Part shown: positions 35,180 to 43,235 of the stretch, one piece after another
Layout of the letters: every line of letters starts with the position of its first letter
How positions within the stretch are numbered: position 1 is the stretch's first letter
Position numbers and translations under genes: made by a program
Origin: an uncultured Pelagibacteraceae bacterium
GTDB taxonomy: Bacteria; Pseudomonadota; Alphaproteobacteria; Pelagibacterales; Pelagibacteraceae
Length of the DNA stretch: 64,000 nucleotides
Direction of reading: 5' to 3'
Assembly: GCA_902560805.1 (NCBI GenBank)
Contig: CACENW010000001.1
Coordinates: 62,001-126,000, forward strand
Notes under the pieces: generated by a model
The model's input: only the letters and a program-made list of their open reading frames with translations
The model's database searches: none
Told to the model about the DNA's origin: nothing

Positions 35180-36173
35180 TACTCAAAACGATTTTATTTC
35201 TGGAATAGGAAATACTCCACTAATTAAACTTAGAGCAGCTTCTGAAATTACTGGATGTAATATTTATGGAAAAGCAGAATTTTTAAATCCTGGAGGATCT
35301 GTAAAAGATAGAGCTGCACTTGCTTTAATTAAAGATGCTCAAGAAAAAAAATTAATTTCAAAAGGTGGGACTGTTGTTGAAGGTACTGCTGGCAATACTG
35401 GAATTGGTTTAGGTCTATTGGGAAATTCTTTGGGCTATAAAACAATTATTGTAATGAATGACAATCAAACCCAGGAGAAAAAAGATTTACTTAGAAATCT
35501 TGGGGCTGAACTAAGATTAGTTCCACCTAAGCCTTATAAAGATGACAACAATTTTGTTAAAGTAGCCGCTAGACTTGCAGATGAATTAAGACCAACAAAT
35601 AATAACGGTGTTATTTGGGCTAACCAGTTTGATAATACAGCAAATGCCAAAGGTCATTATGAAGGTACAGGACAGGAAATTTGGGAACAAACTGAGGGTA
35701 AAGTAGATGGCTTTGTATGTTCTTCTGGAACTGGAGGAACTATTTCTGGTGTAAGTAATGCTCTTAAAGAAAAGAACAAAGATATAAAAATTTATTTATC
35801 AGATCCAAAAGGCTCTGCTCTTTATAATTACATTAAAAATGGCGAACTAAAATCAGAAGGTGGATCGATTACTGAAGGTATCGGCTCAAGTAGAGTGACT
35901 GCCAATTTTAGTGAGGCAAAAATTGATGATGCATATTCAATAGATGACCATGAGGCTCTGCCTATTCTATATGATTTAATTCAAAACGAAGGTTTAAGTC
36001 TAGGAACAAGCTGTGGGATAAATATTGCAGGAGCAATAAGAATGGGAAAGGAAATGGGTCCAGGAAAAACTATTGTTACTATTCTTTGTGATAGAAGTGA
36101 CAAATACGCAACTAAAATGTTTAATAAAAAATTTTTAGAGGAAAAAGGTCTACCAATACCTAATTGGTTTTAA
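35169..36173 (+). CDS. cysK: cysteine synthase (O-acetylserine sulfhydrylase)
   Basis: PLP-dependent beta-replacement enzyme, 334 residues from ATG 35169 (a second ATG follows at once at 35172). A more upstream in-frame ATG at 35112 lies well inside cysE and is not needed. The PLP lysine is Lys46 in [11 protein letters not shown], and the cofactor loop GTAGNTG lies near residues 71-77. The protein is of the longer type with a C-terminal extension after the [12 protein letters not shown] segment. It overlaps cysE by 11 bases, showing tight coupling. Cystathionine beta-synthase-like activity is less likely. Confidence 0.9.
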   Translation: MMNNTQNDFISGIGNTPLIKLRAASEITGCNIYGKAEFLNPGGSVKDRAALALIKDAQEKKLISKGGTVVEGTAGNTGIGLGLLGNSLGYKTIIVMNDNQTQEKKDLLRNLGAELRLVPPKPYKDDNNFVKVAARLADELRPTNNNGVIWANQFDNTANAKGHYEGTGQEIWEQTEGKVDGFVCSSGTGGTISGVSNALKEKNKDIKIYLSDPKGSALYNYIKNGELKSEGGSITEGIGSSRVTANFSEAKIDDAYSIDDHEALPILYDLIQNEGLSLGTSCGINIAGAIRMGKEMGPGKTIVTILCDRSDKYATKMFNKKFLEEKGLPIPNWF

Positions 36174-36586
36174 ATATAAATTTTATCAGCTAATCCGTAA
36201 GTTAGAATAGCACTTAAAATCGTAAGTACTCCAGCAGCTATTACACCTTCACTGTTAGTTTTTTCAGTGTGTCCAAGTTTATTTATGTAAATGGTATAAA
36301 TGCCAAATATCAAATACATTAAATTTTGAACAAATACTAAATTAAAGAATGCCCATGTTCCATTTACTCCACCATCTCTTACGAACATGATATAAAGAGC
36401 CATTAAGAAAGACCCAACAAAAGGAGCTCCAAAAAATCTTGTGATCACTGCTGCTGAATGATCGATGTTATATTGATCCATAAAACCCTTAGTTCCAACT
36501 ATAGCTCTGAAAGCATAAACAGCGTAAACAAGGAAATGAACAACAAAAATGATTAGATAAACAATTCCATTAAATTTTTCGATCAT
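36170..36586 (-). CDS. four-helix membrane protein, unknown
   Basis: A 138-residue integral membrane protein with four hydrophobic segments (about 8-28, 50-70, 80-102 and 115-135). It carries a HFLVYAVYAFRAIVG segment and a short acidic loop. I do not recognise a family. The gene shares four bases with the end of cysK and is otherwise alone, divergent from the small-protein operon that begins at 36751. No charged residues inside helices suggest ion transport. Confidence 0.7.
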   Translation of the reverse strand: MIEKFNGIVYLIIFVVHFLVYAVYAFRAIVGTKGFMDQYNIDHSAAVITRFFGAPFVGSFLMALYIMFVRDGGVNGTWAFFNLVFVQNLMYLIFGIYTIYINKLGHTEKTNSEGVIAAGVLTILSAILTYGLADKIYI

Positions 36587-36750
36587 AAATAATTACTATC
36601 AAATATTTAATTTAAATTAAATAGCATAATCAGCATTTTTTACACTCTCAAAATGCATATCTGTCGCGCGTTAAAAGCACAAGAGACTCATTGTTTAAAA
36701 TGTAACAATCTTGGATATAAATATATTAATTACAATTTATTAGGAAAATA

Positions 36751-37137
36751 ATGAAAAAAATAATTTTCACGTTTTTGTTGGTTTTGCTAACAACAACTTC
36801 GCATTCACATATGAGTGATAAAGAAATATCTGAGTCTTTAAAATGTGCAGGAATTTTTACATCGACTCAATTTATTAAACAAGGTGAGCTTCCAAATGGT
36901 GATTTGGCTTACAAAGAAAATAGTCTGGCTGCAGCAAAGGTTACTAGAGAATTTCTTACAAATGAGGGTGTTTTAGAAGATAAAATAAATTCAAGTATAA
37001 ATTCTACTGTTGATGAAATGTTTGGTAAACCTTATCAGAAAACTTTAATAGATAATTGCTATGCATTTATTTTCAAATTAATACCAAATGGTAAAGAAAA
37101 AGTAGAGGAAACATCGAAAACAATTTATGGAGGATAA
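36751..37137 (+). CDS. small secreted protein, unknown
   Basis: A 128-residue protein with a signal peptide (MKKIIFTFLLVLLTTTSHS, likely cleavage near residue 20). The mature part is helical and has two cysteines, Cys31 and Cys110 by rough count, likely disulfide-linked in the periplasm. It begins a run of very small genes with close spacing (3 bp to the next). The last bases contain the GGAGG ribosome site of the next gene. I do not recognise a family. Confidence 0.7.
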   Translation: MKKIIFTFLLVLLTTTSHSHMSDKEISESLKCAGIFTSTQFIKQGELPNGDLAYKENSLAAAKVTREFLTNEGVLEDKINSSINSTVDEMFGKPYQKTLIDNCYAFIFKLIPNGKEKVEETSKTIYGG

Positions 37138-37140
37138 AAT

Positions 37141-37431
37141 ATGATTATAAAAATAGAAGAAAATATAAAATCGTTTTCAGCATGGAGGGATATGGTTAAA
37201 GATAATGCTGAAAAAATTAAAGGATTTGGTGCAACTATTATTTTTGCTGGCGTATCAAAAGAAGATGCTTCAAAATTTACAGTAATTGTGAAATATGCAA
37301 CTATGGAGGGGTTTGAGGCATTTAAAAATGATAAAGAACTTCACGCAGCAAGAGCTGCAGCTGGGGTTGATTTAGATTCTGCAAAAATCACTCCCATGGA
37401 TGGAGACTTTATGGAAAATTTTTCAGGATAA
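37141..37431 (+). CDS. small alpha/beta-barrel-like protein (ABM type), unknown
   Basis: A 96-residue protein with the alternation beta-alpha-beta-beta-alpha-beta of the dimeric ferredoxin-like barrel (ABM/DUF) class: FSAWRDMVKDNAEKIKGFG (helix), ATIIFAGVS (strand), FTVIVKYATMEGFEAFKND (strand-helix) and a final EITPMDG-like strand. No catalytic residues are evident. The GGAGG ribosome site upstream overlaps the end of the preceding gene. It forms a tight operon with similarly small proteins downstream. Confidence 0.65.
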   Translation: MIIKIEENIKSFSAWRDMVKDNAEKIKGFGATIIFAGVSKEDASKFTVIVKYATMEGFEAFKNDKELHAARAAAGVDLDSAKITPMDGDFMENFSG

Positions 37432-37448
37432 TAAAATAGGAGGAAAAA

Positions 37449-37733
37449 ATGGAAAAAGAAATGCTAGTGGTAGCAAAGTTAAAAGAAGGTACTTTTGAGA
37501 AATTCATGGGATTTATGCAATCTCCTGAAGGACTTGCTGAAAGGGCTAAAGTTGCTGTGGTTGAAAAAACAATTGGAACTGTAACTCCAGACAAAAGTAC
37601 TGTAATGTTTAAAATATTTTGTACTGATGAAGCTGCACTTCATAAGTTTATAGAAGGTACAGAGGTATCAAAGCCAATAATGGATGAAGTGTTAGACAGT
37701 TACTCAATATATGATCTAACTAAGGTTAAATAG
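37449..37733 (+). CDS. small alpha/beta-barrel-like protein (ABM type), second copy
   Basis: A 94-residue protein similar in layout to its upstream neighbour: an N-terminal MLVVAKLKEGTFEKFMGFM strand-helix, a middle STVMFKIFCTDEAALHKFIEG segment and a C-terminal YSIYDLTKV strand. It has a strong AGGAGG ribosome site, which is rare in this window, so it should be well translated. It probably pairs with the 96-residue protein as a homo- or heterodimer. Function unknown. Confidence 0.65.
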   Translation: MEKEMLVVAKLKEGTFEKFMGFMQSPEGLAERAKVAVVEKTIGTVTPDKSTVMFKIFCTDEAALHKFIEGTEVSKPIMDEVLDSYSIYDLTKVK

Positions 37734-37806
37734 AAGGCTGAGGCTACACATACTGACTAATCTCTGCTAGACTTAGTAACTAGATTATAAGTAACGAGGA
37801 GGAAAA

Positions 37807-38157
37807 ATGGCTGGAATAGAAGTAAAAAGTTTTGATAAAGCAGATGAAGTAAATGATAATTTTAATAATGCTAAAATTGAAGCGGTCAAAGTTGGAAATC
37901 AAAGATTGATGAAACTTACTTTACAACCTGGTTGGCAATGGTCGAAAGATATAAAACCAACGGTTGGTGGTGATAGCTGTCAAGCAACACATTTAGGTAT
38001 TATAATTTCTGGAGCTGTTTGTGCAAAACATAATGACGGAACTGAACTAACTTATAAAGCTGGAGATGCATATTCAATCCAACCTGGACATGATGGATGG
38101 GTTGTAGGAGATAAGCCAGCAGTAGTATATGAATTTCATGGAATGTGGGGTGAATAA
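37807..38157 (+). CDS. small single-domain cupin
   Basis: A 116-residue cupin with a RLMKLTLQPGWQWS strand near 37-50, the GDSCQATHLGIIISGAV motif region, and GDAYSIQPGHDGWVVGD at about 83-99. The expected HxH pair is reduced to single His residues, so metal binding may be altered. It has a strong GAGGAGG ribosome site and overlaps the next gene by one base (38157). The 73-bp gap before it contains no obvious gene. Confidence 0.75.
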   Translation: MAGIEVKSFDKADEVNDNFNNAKIEAVKVGNQRLMKLTLQPGWQWSKDIKPTVGGDSCQATHLGIIISGAVCAKHNDGTELTYKAGDAYSIQPGHDGWVVGDKPAVVYEFHGMWGE

Positions 38158-38480
38158 TGTCTAAATTTTATGTAATTGGAAAGGCAAGTCCTGAGTTATT
38201 AAAAAAAATGCATGCTGACCCTACCGCAGATAGAGGTGCGGTAATGAAATCTATGTGTGATAGCTTAGGAGTAAAAGCTATAAGTTACGAATGGTTAAGA
38301 GGGCGCTTTGATGTTCTTTTCTGTGTTGAAGGAGATTATGAAAGTGTTCTTGCTATGAAAGTAACTGTTCTAAATAGTGGAATGATGTCGGACCTGATGG
38401 TTCATGAAGTATTTGATTACAACAGTGCTTTTAAAAAAGCAGCTGATGTGTCAAAAAGTTATAAAAAACCAGGTGAATAA
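38157..38480 (+). CDS. GYD-like small protein
   Basis: A 107-residue protein with a ferredoxin-like layout resembling GYD-domain proteins: FYVIGKASPELLKKMH, then a SLGVKAISYEWLRGRFDVLFCVEGDYESVLAMKV core. The RGRFDVLF part corresponds to the family's GRYDxV motif. It starts at the last base of the cupin gene. The C-terminal YKKPGE tail is polar. Function is unknown; it likely works with the neighbouring small proteins. Confidence 0.65.
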   Translation: MSKFYVIGKASPELLKKMHADPTADRGAVMKSMCDSLGVKAISYEWLRGRFDVLFCVEGDYESVLAMKVTVLNSGMMSDLMVHEVFDYNSAFKKAADVSKSYKKPGE

Positions 38481-38495
38481 ATAGAAAGGAATAAT

Positions 38496-38816
38496 ATGTC
38501 TATATTAGAAAAATATAGTGCTGCAATAAAAAATAAAGATGAAGCGGTGATGAATGATCTTTTGCATGATGATTTTAAATTTACAATGCATAAGTCAGGG
38601 AATGTTTTGGGCAAAGGTGATGTTATCAAATGGGCAATGAGCGGCGATATTAATCAAGATAAAGTAAGAGTTGTTTATGAAAATGACGAAGTTGGTGTTC
38701 ATCATTCATTTGTTACTTTTGATGATGGAAATGTAGAGGCGGTAATGGCAGTTTATAAATATGACAACGGAAAAATTGTTAGTTTAGAAACTGGTGCTAC
38801 ACCAATGCCAAAATAA
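38496..38816 (+). CDS. small SnoaL/NTF2-like protein
   Basis: A 106-residue single cone domain: LEKYSAAIKNKDEAVMNDLLHDDFKFTMHKSGNV at 3-36 fits the helix-turn-helix-strand start of NTF2-like proteins, and the central KVRVVYENDEVGVHHSF strand and final GKIVSLETGAT are also typical. Candidate active residues are Asp28-29 and the His pair near residue 68. It is followed directly by the DsbA-fold isomerase gene (GTG right after its stop). Function unknown. Confidence 0.75.
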   Translation: MSILEKYSAAIKNKDEAVMNDLLHDDFKFTMHKSGNVLGKGDVIKWAMSGDINQDKVRVVYENDEVGVHHSFVTFDDGNVEAVMAVYKYDNGKIVSLETGATPMPK

Positions 38817-39407
38817 GTGAGTGAAATTGATTTTTATTTTTCGATAGGAAGCACATATACCTATCTATCCGTAACTAGAATACTTGATGTTGAAAAACAA
38901 CATCAAGTAAAATTCAACTGGAAACCTTTTTCAGTAAGAGCAATCATGAAAGAGATGAACAATATTCCTTTTCCAAAGGATAAAATGAATAAAGTCAATT
39001 ACATGTGGAGAGATATTGTAAGAAGAGCTGAGGGTTACGGTTTTTTTGCTAAAACACCAGTACCCTATCCATTATCAGAATTTGATTTAGCGAACCAAAT
39101 TGCAATCCTTGGTTTTGAAAAAGGTTGGGGAGAAAAATTTGTTACTATTACTTATAAAAAATGGTTTCAAGAAGGTAAAGAACCAGCCATCGAACCAAGC
39201 ATTTCCGAAGTTTGCTCAGAATTAAGCTTAGATAAAGATAAAATAATCTCTGAAGCAAAATCCTCAGATATAGAAACAAAGTACAACAAAAACACATGTT
39301 CGGCTCGTGAAAATAAAATATTTGGTAGCCCATCTTTTATTGTAAAAAATGAACTCTTTTGGGGAGATGATAGAATGGAAGATGCAATTAAATGGTCTCT
39401 TAAATAA
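38817..39407 (+). CDS. DsbA-fold 2-hydroxychromene-2-carboxylate isomerase-like protein
   Basis: A 196-residue thioredoxin-fold protein of the kappa-GST/HCCA isomerase type. It begins at GTG 38817 just after the preceding TAA. The start DFYFSIGSTYTYLS matches the family's IDFYFDxxSPY start, where Ser binds glutathione; here Thr replaces Pro. The KPFSVRAIMKEM and C-terminal FGSPSFIV (cis-Pro) segments agree. The enzymes isomerise aromatic ring-fission products with glutathione or act as disulfide-fold transferases. Likely the only recognisable enzyme of this small-protein operon. Confidence 0.8.
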   Translation: MSEIDFYFSIGSTYTYLSVTRILDVEKQHQVKFNWKPFSVRAIMKEMNNIPFPKDKMNKVNYMWRDIVRRAEGYGFFAKTPVPYPLSEFDLANQIAILGFEKGWGEKFVTITYKKWFQEGKEPAIEPSISEVCSELSLDKDKIISEAKSSDIETKYNKNTCSARENKIFGSPSFIVKNELFWGDDRMEDAIKWSLK

Positions 39408-39445
39408 TTCTATATATTCTCTTTAAATTCATTTAAAGTCTCTAA

Positions 39446-39778
39446 ATGAGTCTTGCAACTTCATATTTATTTTTAGGCATTGCAGTTTTTTTAGGTGTTA
39501 CTTCAAATAGTTTTGCAAAAAGTGCGGAAGGTTTTACCCTTCTAATTCCAAGTATAATTACTGCAATTACAATTGTATTATGTATGTATGCTCTCTCATT
39601 AGTAATGAAAAACATCCCAATGGGCATTACTTATGCTTCCTTTGCAGGTTTAACAATTATAGCAACTGTAGTAGTTGGAGTAATTAGATTTAATCAAGTA
39701 CCTAATTTATACTCAATAATTGGTTTAGCTTTTATTATTGTTGGTGTGTTAATGGTCAACCTGTTAGGTAATAATTAA
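39446..39778 (+). CDS. SMR-family small membrane transporter lacking the key glutamate
   Basis: A 110-residue protein with four helices and the family's EGFT element in loop 1 (residues near 28-31). Aligning on EGFT, the position of EmrE Glu14, needed for proton and drug binding, is Gly here (VFLGVTSN). So it should not work as a normal proton-drug antiporter. It is followed by a DUF2798 gene and by a second SMR gene with the same loss, so a heteromeric unit is likely. Function unknown. Confidence 0.8.
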   Translation: MSLATSYLFLGIAVFLGVTSNSFAKSAEGFTLLIPSIITAITIVLCMYALSLVMKNIPMGITYASFAGLTIIATVVVGVIRFNQVPNLYSIIGLAFIIVGVLMVNLLGNN

Positions 39779-39780
39779 TT

Positions 39781-40008
39781 ATGATTAATAAGAAATACGC
39801 TCAGCCATTATTTATGATTTTAATGTCTTTAGGAATGAGTGTTATTATGAGTGGAGTAGTTGTAGCTGTAAATACAGGTATTTCAGATGGTTTCTTTTTT
39901 AGATGGGGGTACTCTATAATGTTTGCTTATCCAATTGCTTTAATAGCAGCATTTACTCTCGCTCCCTTAATGAGGCCTTTAGTCAATAAAATCGCATCAA
40001 AAGAATAG
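39781..40008 (+). CDS. DUF2798 small membrane protein
   Basis: A 75-residue protein with two hydrophobic helices (about 8-30 and 42-64) and the family's MSLGMSVIMSGVV and RWGYSIMFAYPIALIAAF features, ending with APLMRPLVNKI. It lies between two SMR-family genes with 2-bp spacings, so the three proteins are likely made and used together. The role of DUF2798 proteins is not established. Confidence 0.82.
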   Translation: MINKKYAQPLFMILMSLGMSVIMSGVVVAVNTGISDGFFFRWGYSIMFAYPIALIAAFTLAPLMRPLVNKIASKE

Positions 40009-40010
40009 TT

Positions 40011-40346
40011 ATGAAACCATTATTAGGATACTTATTTTTAGCTAACGGAATAATTTTTGGTATTGCATCAAATAGTTTTGCTAAAATCTCTGAAGGATTT
40101 ACAAAACTAACTCCTTCTATTTTGTGTATTTTATTTATGTGTATTACAATGTTTTCAATTGCAAAAGCAATGTCAGCACTTCCTGTTGGATTTGCCTACT
40201 CCACTTACAGTGGCTTAACAGTAACTGGTGTTGTTCTTTTTGCTGTTTTAAAATTTAATCAAGTGCCTAATATTTACGGAACTATAGGAATTATTTTAAT
40301 TATTATTGGTGTAGTAATGGTAAATTATCTTGGACGACTAAACTGA
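40011..40346 (+). CDS. second SMR-family protein lacking the key glutamate
   Basis: A 111-residue SMR protein, a paralogue of the gene at 39446-39778 with the shared NSFAK-EGFT-L-PSI and FNQVPN-Y-IIG elements. As in its partner, the position of EmrE Glu14 is Gly (IIFGIASN). Paired SMR proteins often form heterodimers. Its last 22 bases overlap the convergent DUF952 gene. The presence of conserved small residues in helix 1 suggests a changed, not a broken, function. Confidence 0.8.
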   Translation: MKPLLGYLFLANGIIFGIASNSFAKISEGFTKLTPSILCILFMCITMFSIAKAMSALPVGFAYSTYSGLTVTGVVLFAVLKFNQVPNIYGTIGIILIIIGVVMVNYLGRLN

Positions 40347-40696
40347 TACTTTTTTAAAATCTCAGGAAGTTGATGGCTTCCATCTTCATTTAATGGTAAA
40401 TCATACTCGTTAACAACCGTGCTAGTATCTAGATGTGAATATAAATGAGGATACATGTCTCCATTAGATGCCTGCTCCCATAATAAATGTTCAAGTTTAA
40501 AAGCATTTACTCTCAATAAAACTAGATTTTCTTTTTTTGGATAATGTTTTTTTAAAGTTTCCTCAACCTGATCTTCTTCGGAAAAATGAATATATCCATC
40601 TTTAAGATCTTTTTCAGATCCACCATAAGTCCCAGATTGTTTAGCTTTTTGCCATTCTTTTTTATCTATTACTTTGAAAATAAATTCTAAATTCAT
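40325..40696 (-). CDS. DUF952 family protein
   Basis: A 123-residue soluble protein with the DUF952 pattern: FKVIDKKEWQKAKQSGTYGGSEKDLKDGYIHFSEEDQVEETL and a downstream LLRVNAFKLEHLLWEQ followed by the MYPHLYSHLDTSTV segment. The His in YIHFS and in the PHLY stretch are conserved. The family resembles ADP-ribosyltransferase/glutathione-transferase-like folds and has no firm function. It shares a strand and 1-bp spacing with a DUF924 gene and a HisN-like gene. Confidence 0.82.
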   Translation of the reverse strand: MNLEFIFKVIDKKEWQKAKQSGTYGGSEKDLKDGYIHFSEEDQVEETLKKHYPKKENLVLLRVNAFKLEHLLWEQASNGDMYPHLYSHLDTSTVVNEYDLPLNEDGSHQLPEILKKYQFSRPR

Positions 40697-40697
40697 T

Positions 40698-41261
40698 TTA
40701 CCAAGAAGAGTTTGGTCCTCTTAAAAATTCTAGTTCTTCTTCGCTAGACTCTCTTCCTAAAATTTCGTTTCTATGTGGATATCTGTGAAATTGTCTAATT
40801 GCTTTTGTATGATCCTGCCAAAATTTTTTTATTTTGATGTAGTCTTCATGTTCTTTTAAATATTTATTTAATAAATAATAAGCCATTTCATGATCGCTTA
40901 TTTCTTCACTATGAATTAAAGGTAACAACATAAAAAATCTTTGATTTACATTCATAGCTTCTAAATAACCTGAATAAACTGCGTCATTTACAATCAATCT
41001 GGTTTTTTGATCTTGTGCAAAAGCCTTTTTATCATTTCTAAACATATTTCTAGAAAACTGATCAAACAAAATAACTAGTGCTAAACAACTCATAGGATTA
41101 TCTTGCCAATCATCATGCTCATTTTGACAGGCAAGTTCATAATCATTTAAAAAATTATCTTTAATTTTTTGATCAAACTTTTCATCTTTTTTGAAACGCA
41201 TTTCAAAGGGAGTTTCTTTAAACCAGAAATCTAGAATTGTTTGCGCTCTTTCTGGTATCAT
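40698..41261 (-). CDS. DUF924 family protein
   Basis: A 187-residue all-helical protein with family landmarks ILDFWFKE at 9-16, LALVILFDQFSRNMFRND at about 61-78, and PLIHSEEISDH near 115-125. The repeats resemble tetratricopeptide-like helices. Function is unknown. It overlaps the HisN-like gene by four bases and precedes the DUF952 gene by one base, making a three-gene operon. Confidence 0.85.
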   Translation of the reverse strand: MIPERAQTILDFWFKETPFEMRFKKDEKFDQKIKDNFLNDYELACQNEHDDWQDNPMSCLALVILFDQFSRNMFRNDKKAFAQDQKTRLIVNDAVYSGYLEAMNVNQRFFMLLPLIHSEEISDHEMAYYLLNKYLKEHEDYIKIKKFWQDHTKAIRQFHRYPHRNEILGRESSEEELEFLRGPNSSW

Positions 41262-42064
41262 TCAGCTAAAGGCTTTAATAATTTTAATATTTGTTTATGA
41301 TTTGCTATATTGTTTGAGACAATAATATTTCCTCCTACCACAGGATTTTTATTTCTCCATGTAGTTACTATCGCCCCGCTCGCTCTCACTATTGGTATAA
41401 TTGGATGAATATCCCAAATTTTGTTTGCACATTGCGCAACCATTTCAAGTCTACCTTCAGCTAGTTGACAATATGTTAATGCATCAAAACATGGAAATTG
41501 CATTCGTTTTATAAATTTTTGGATCTTAGATTGTTGCTTTAATGTTAATTGATTGTGAAATGCTGCAGCTAATTTTGCATTAGCAAAATTTAATTTAGAA
41601 TTAACCTTTAGTTTTCTTTTTTTATTATTTTCAAAAACGTATGCAGTGTTTTTATTTATATTTAAATAATATTTTTTCATTTTAGGAAAATTTGCTAATC
41701 CTAAAATTGGTTCCCCATTATAATTTAACGAAATCAAATTACTCCAACTAGGATTGCCTACAACATATGATCTGGTTCCATCAATTGGGTCGATTACCCA
41801 AGAAAACTCACTTTTAGTAAATTTATGACCATACTCCTCACCAATGATTTGGTGTTTTGGAAATTTTTTTGAAATTTTAGACCTTATAAATTTTTCAAAT
41901 GCTTTGTCAGATGTCGTTACAGGATCATAGCCTTTACCTTTCATCTTATTAGTTATCTTGAATGGTTTATCTAATTTCGCGTAGTAAAATCTTGTTAAAT
42001 CTTTAGCAAGTTGATTTAAAAAGCTTGCATATATTGGATATTTTTTTGGATCAAATTTTTTCAC
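41258..42064 (-). CDS. inositol monophosphatase-family phosphatase, histidinol-phosphatase (HisN)-like
   Basis: Mg2+-dependent phosphatase of 268 residues. It has the metal-site GEEYG and WVIDPIDGTRSYVVG (about 92-106) segments and a C-terminal CANKIWDIHPIIPIVRASGA with Trp-Asp as third site. The TSDK stretch at about 51-54 matches D-TSDxxxE of the fold. Many alphaproteobacteria use such an enzyme as histidinol-phosphatase, which is the likely role; inositol- or nucleotide-phosphatase (CysQ) activity remains possible. It starts the operon with DUF924 and DUF952. Confidence 0.82.
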   Translation of the reverse strand: MKKFDPKKYPIYASFLNQLAKDLTRFYYAKLDKPFKITNKMKGKGYDPVTTSDKAFEKFIRSKISKKFPKHQIIGEEYGHKFTKSEFSWVIDPIDGTRSYVVGNPSWSNLISLNYNGEPILGLANFPKMKKYYLNINKNTAYVFENNKKRKLKVNSKLNFANAKLAAAFHNQLTLKQQSKIQKFIKRMQFPCFDALTYCQLAEGRLEMVAQCANKIWDIHPIIPIVRASGAIVTTWRNKNPVVGGNIIVSNNIANHKQILKLLKPLAE

Positions 42065-42131
42065 AGTGAACTCTTACTATTTAATTTATGTTGATTAAAG
42101 TTAAATTTTAAATAATTCTTACCTTAGTAGT

Positions 42132-43235
42132 ATGAAAATCGAGCTAATTGAAAATAAAGTTTATTTTAATAATGGATCTGAAAAAAAAGAAATTCACCCA
42201 TTCTGGTTACGTGAAAGAGCAAATGGTGAAAAGTATTTAGATAAAGGAACTCAGCAAAGACTTTTTGATCCTACCTTTCTAAGTAATGACATTTCAATAA
42301 ATAGAGCCAATATTAATGAAAAATATTTAGAAGTTGATTTTAACGATGGTGTTAACTCAAAATTAGAAATAGATAAAATTGCTTCTGAGTTTTTTAAAGA
42401 AGATATTGTAATTAGGTCTATAGAAAAAGCTAATTGGGACTCCACTCTAAAAAATATAAAAAATTTCGAATACCAGGAAAATTTTTATGAAAGTAGAGAA
42501 ATGCATGATTTGCTTGTTTCATTTTACAAATATGGATTTGTTGTAGTAAAAAATATTCCAACATCAAAAAATTACATTGTGGAATTTGCAAATTCTATAG
42601 GAAGTGTTCGAAGAACAAATTTTGGTGAATATTTTGATGTAAAATCTAAACCTGATCCTAACGATCTAGCTTATACATCTTTAGCTTTAGCACCACATAC
42701 AGATAATCCTTATAGAAATCCTGTACCATGTATTCAGCTTTTACATTGTATTGAAAATAAAGTTTCTGGAGGATCGTCAACATTAGTAGATGGTTATACG
42801 GTTACTGAAGATTTAAAAAATGAATATCCAGAATTTTACAAAATATTAACAGAGGTAAAAGTAAGATTTAGATTTATTGATAAAGAAGTTATTTTAGAAA
42901 CAATTTCTCCTTTAATTGAATTAAATGACGATAAAAGTTTTAAACAAGTAAGATTTAGTCCTAGATTAGACTATGTTCCAGTTTTAGAAAAAGAAAAATT
43001 AGATCTTTACTATAGTGCAAGAAAAAAAATATCTGAAATGTATAATTCAGATAAATATAGAATTGAATTTAAACTCGAGCCAAAAGACTTAATCATGATG
43101 GATAATCATAGATTACTTCATGGACGAACAGTCTATGATGCAAATGAAGGAGAAAGATTTTTACAAGGTTGTTATATCGACTACGATAGTACTGAAGGAA
43201 AATTGAGACACTTAAAAAGAAAACTTAATCTATAG
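42132..43235 (+). CDS. gamma-butyrobetaine dioxygenase-like 2-oxoglutarate oxygenase (TauD/TfdA fold)
   Basis: A non-heme Fe(II)/2-oxoglutarate oxygenase of 367 residues. The N-terminal ~90 residues are the DUF971-like domain with HPFWLRERA near 22-30, which in GBB hydroxylases binds zinc; the Cys ligands are not apparent here. The catalytic domain has the facial triad His189-x-Asp191 (APHTDNPYR) and His330 (LLHGR), with the 2-oxoglutarate Arg in the GERFLQG end region. Substrate may be gamma-butyrobetaine or another trimethylated amine, in keeping with the betaine uptake genes in the window. It is monocistronic. Confidence 0.85.
   Translation: MKIELIENKVYFNNGSEKKEIHPFWLRERANGEKYLDKGTQQRLFDPTFLSNDISINRANINEKYLEVDFNDGVNSKLEIDKIASEFFKEDIVIRSIEKANWDSTLKNIKNFEYQENFYESREMHDLLVSFYKYGFVVVKNIPTSKNYIVEFANSIGSVRRTNFGEYFDVKSKPDPNDLAYTSLALAPHTDNPYRNPVPCIQLLHCIENKVSGGSSTLVDGYTVTEDLKNEYPEFYKILTEVKVRFRFIDKEVILETISPLIELNDDKSFKQVRFSPRLDYVPVLEKEKLDLYYSARKKISEMYNSDKYRIEFKLEPKDLIMMDNHRLLHGRTVYDANEGERFLQGCYIDYDSTEGKLRHLKRKLNL

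Noticed and set aside
37734-37806. Possible tRNA-like or small RNA in the 73-bp gap before the cupin gene
   Set aside because: There is no acceptor-stem pairing, no T-loop (GTTCGA type) and no CCA end. Only a weak AATCT/AGATT pairing is seen.
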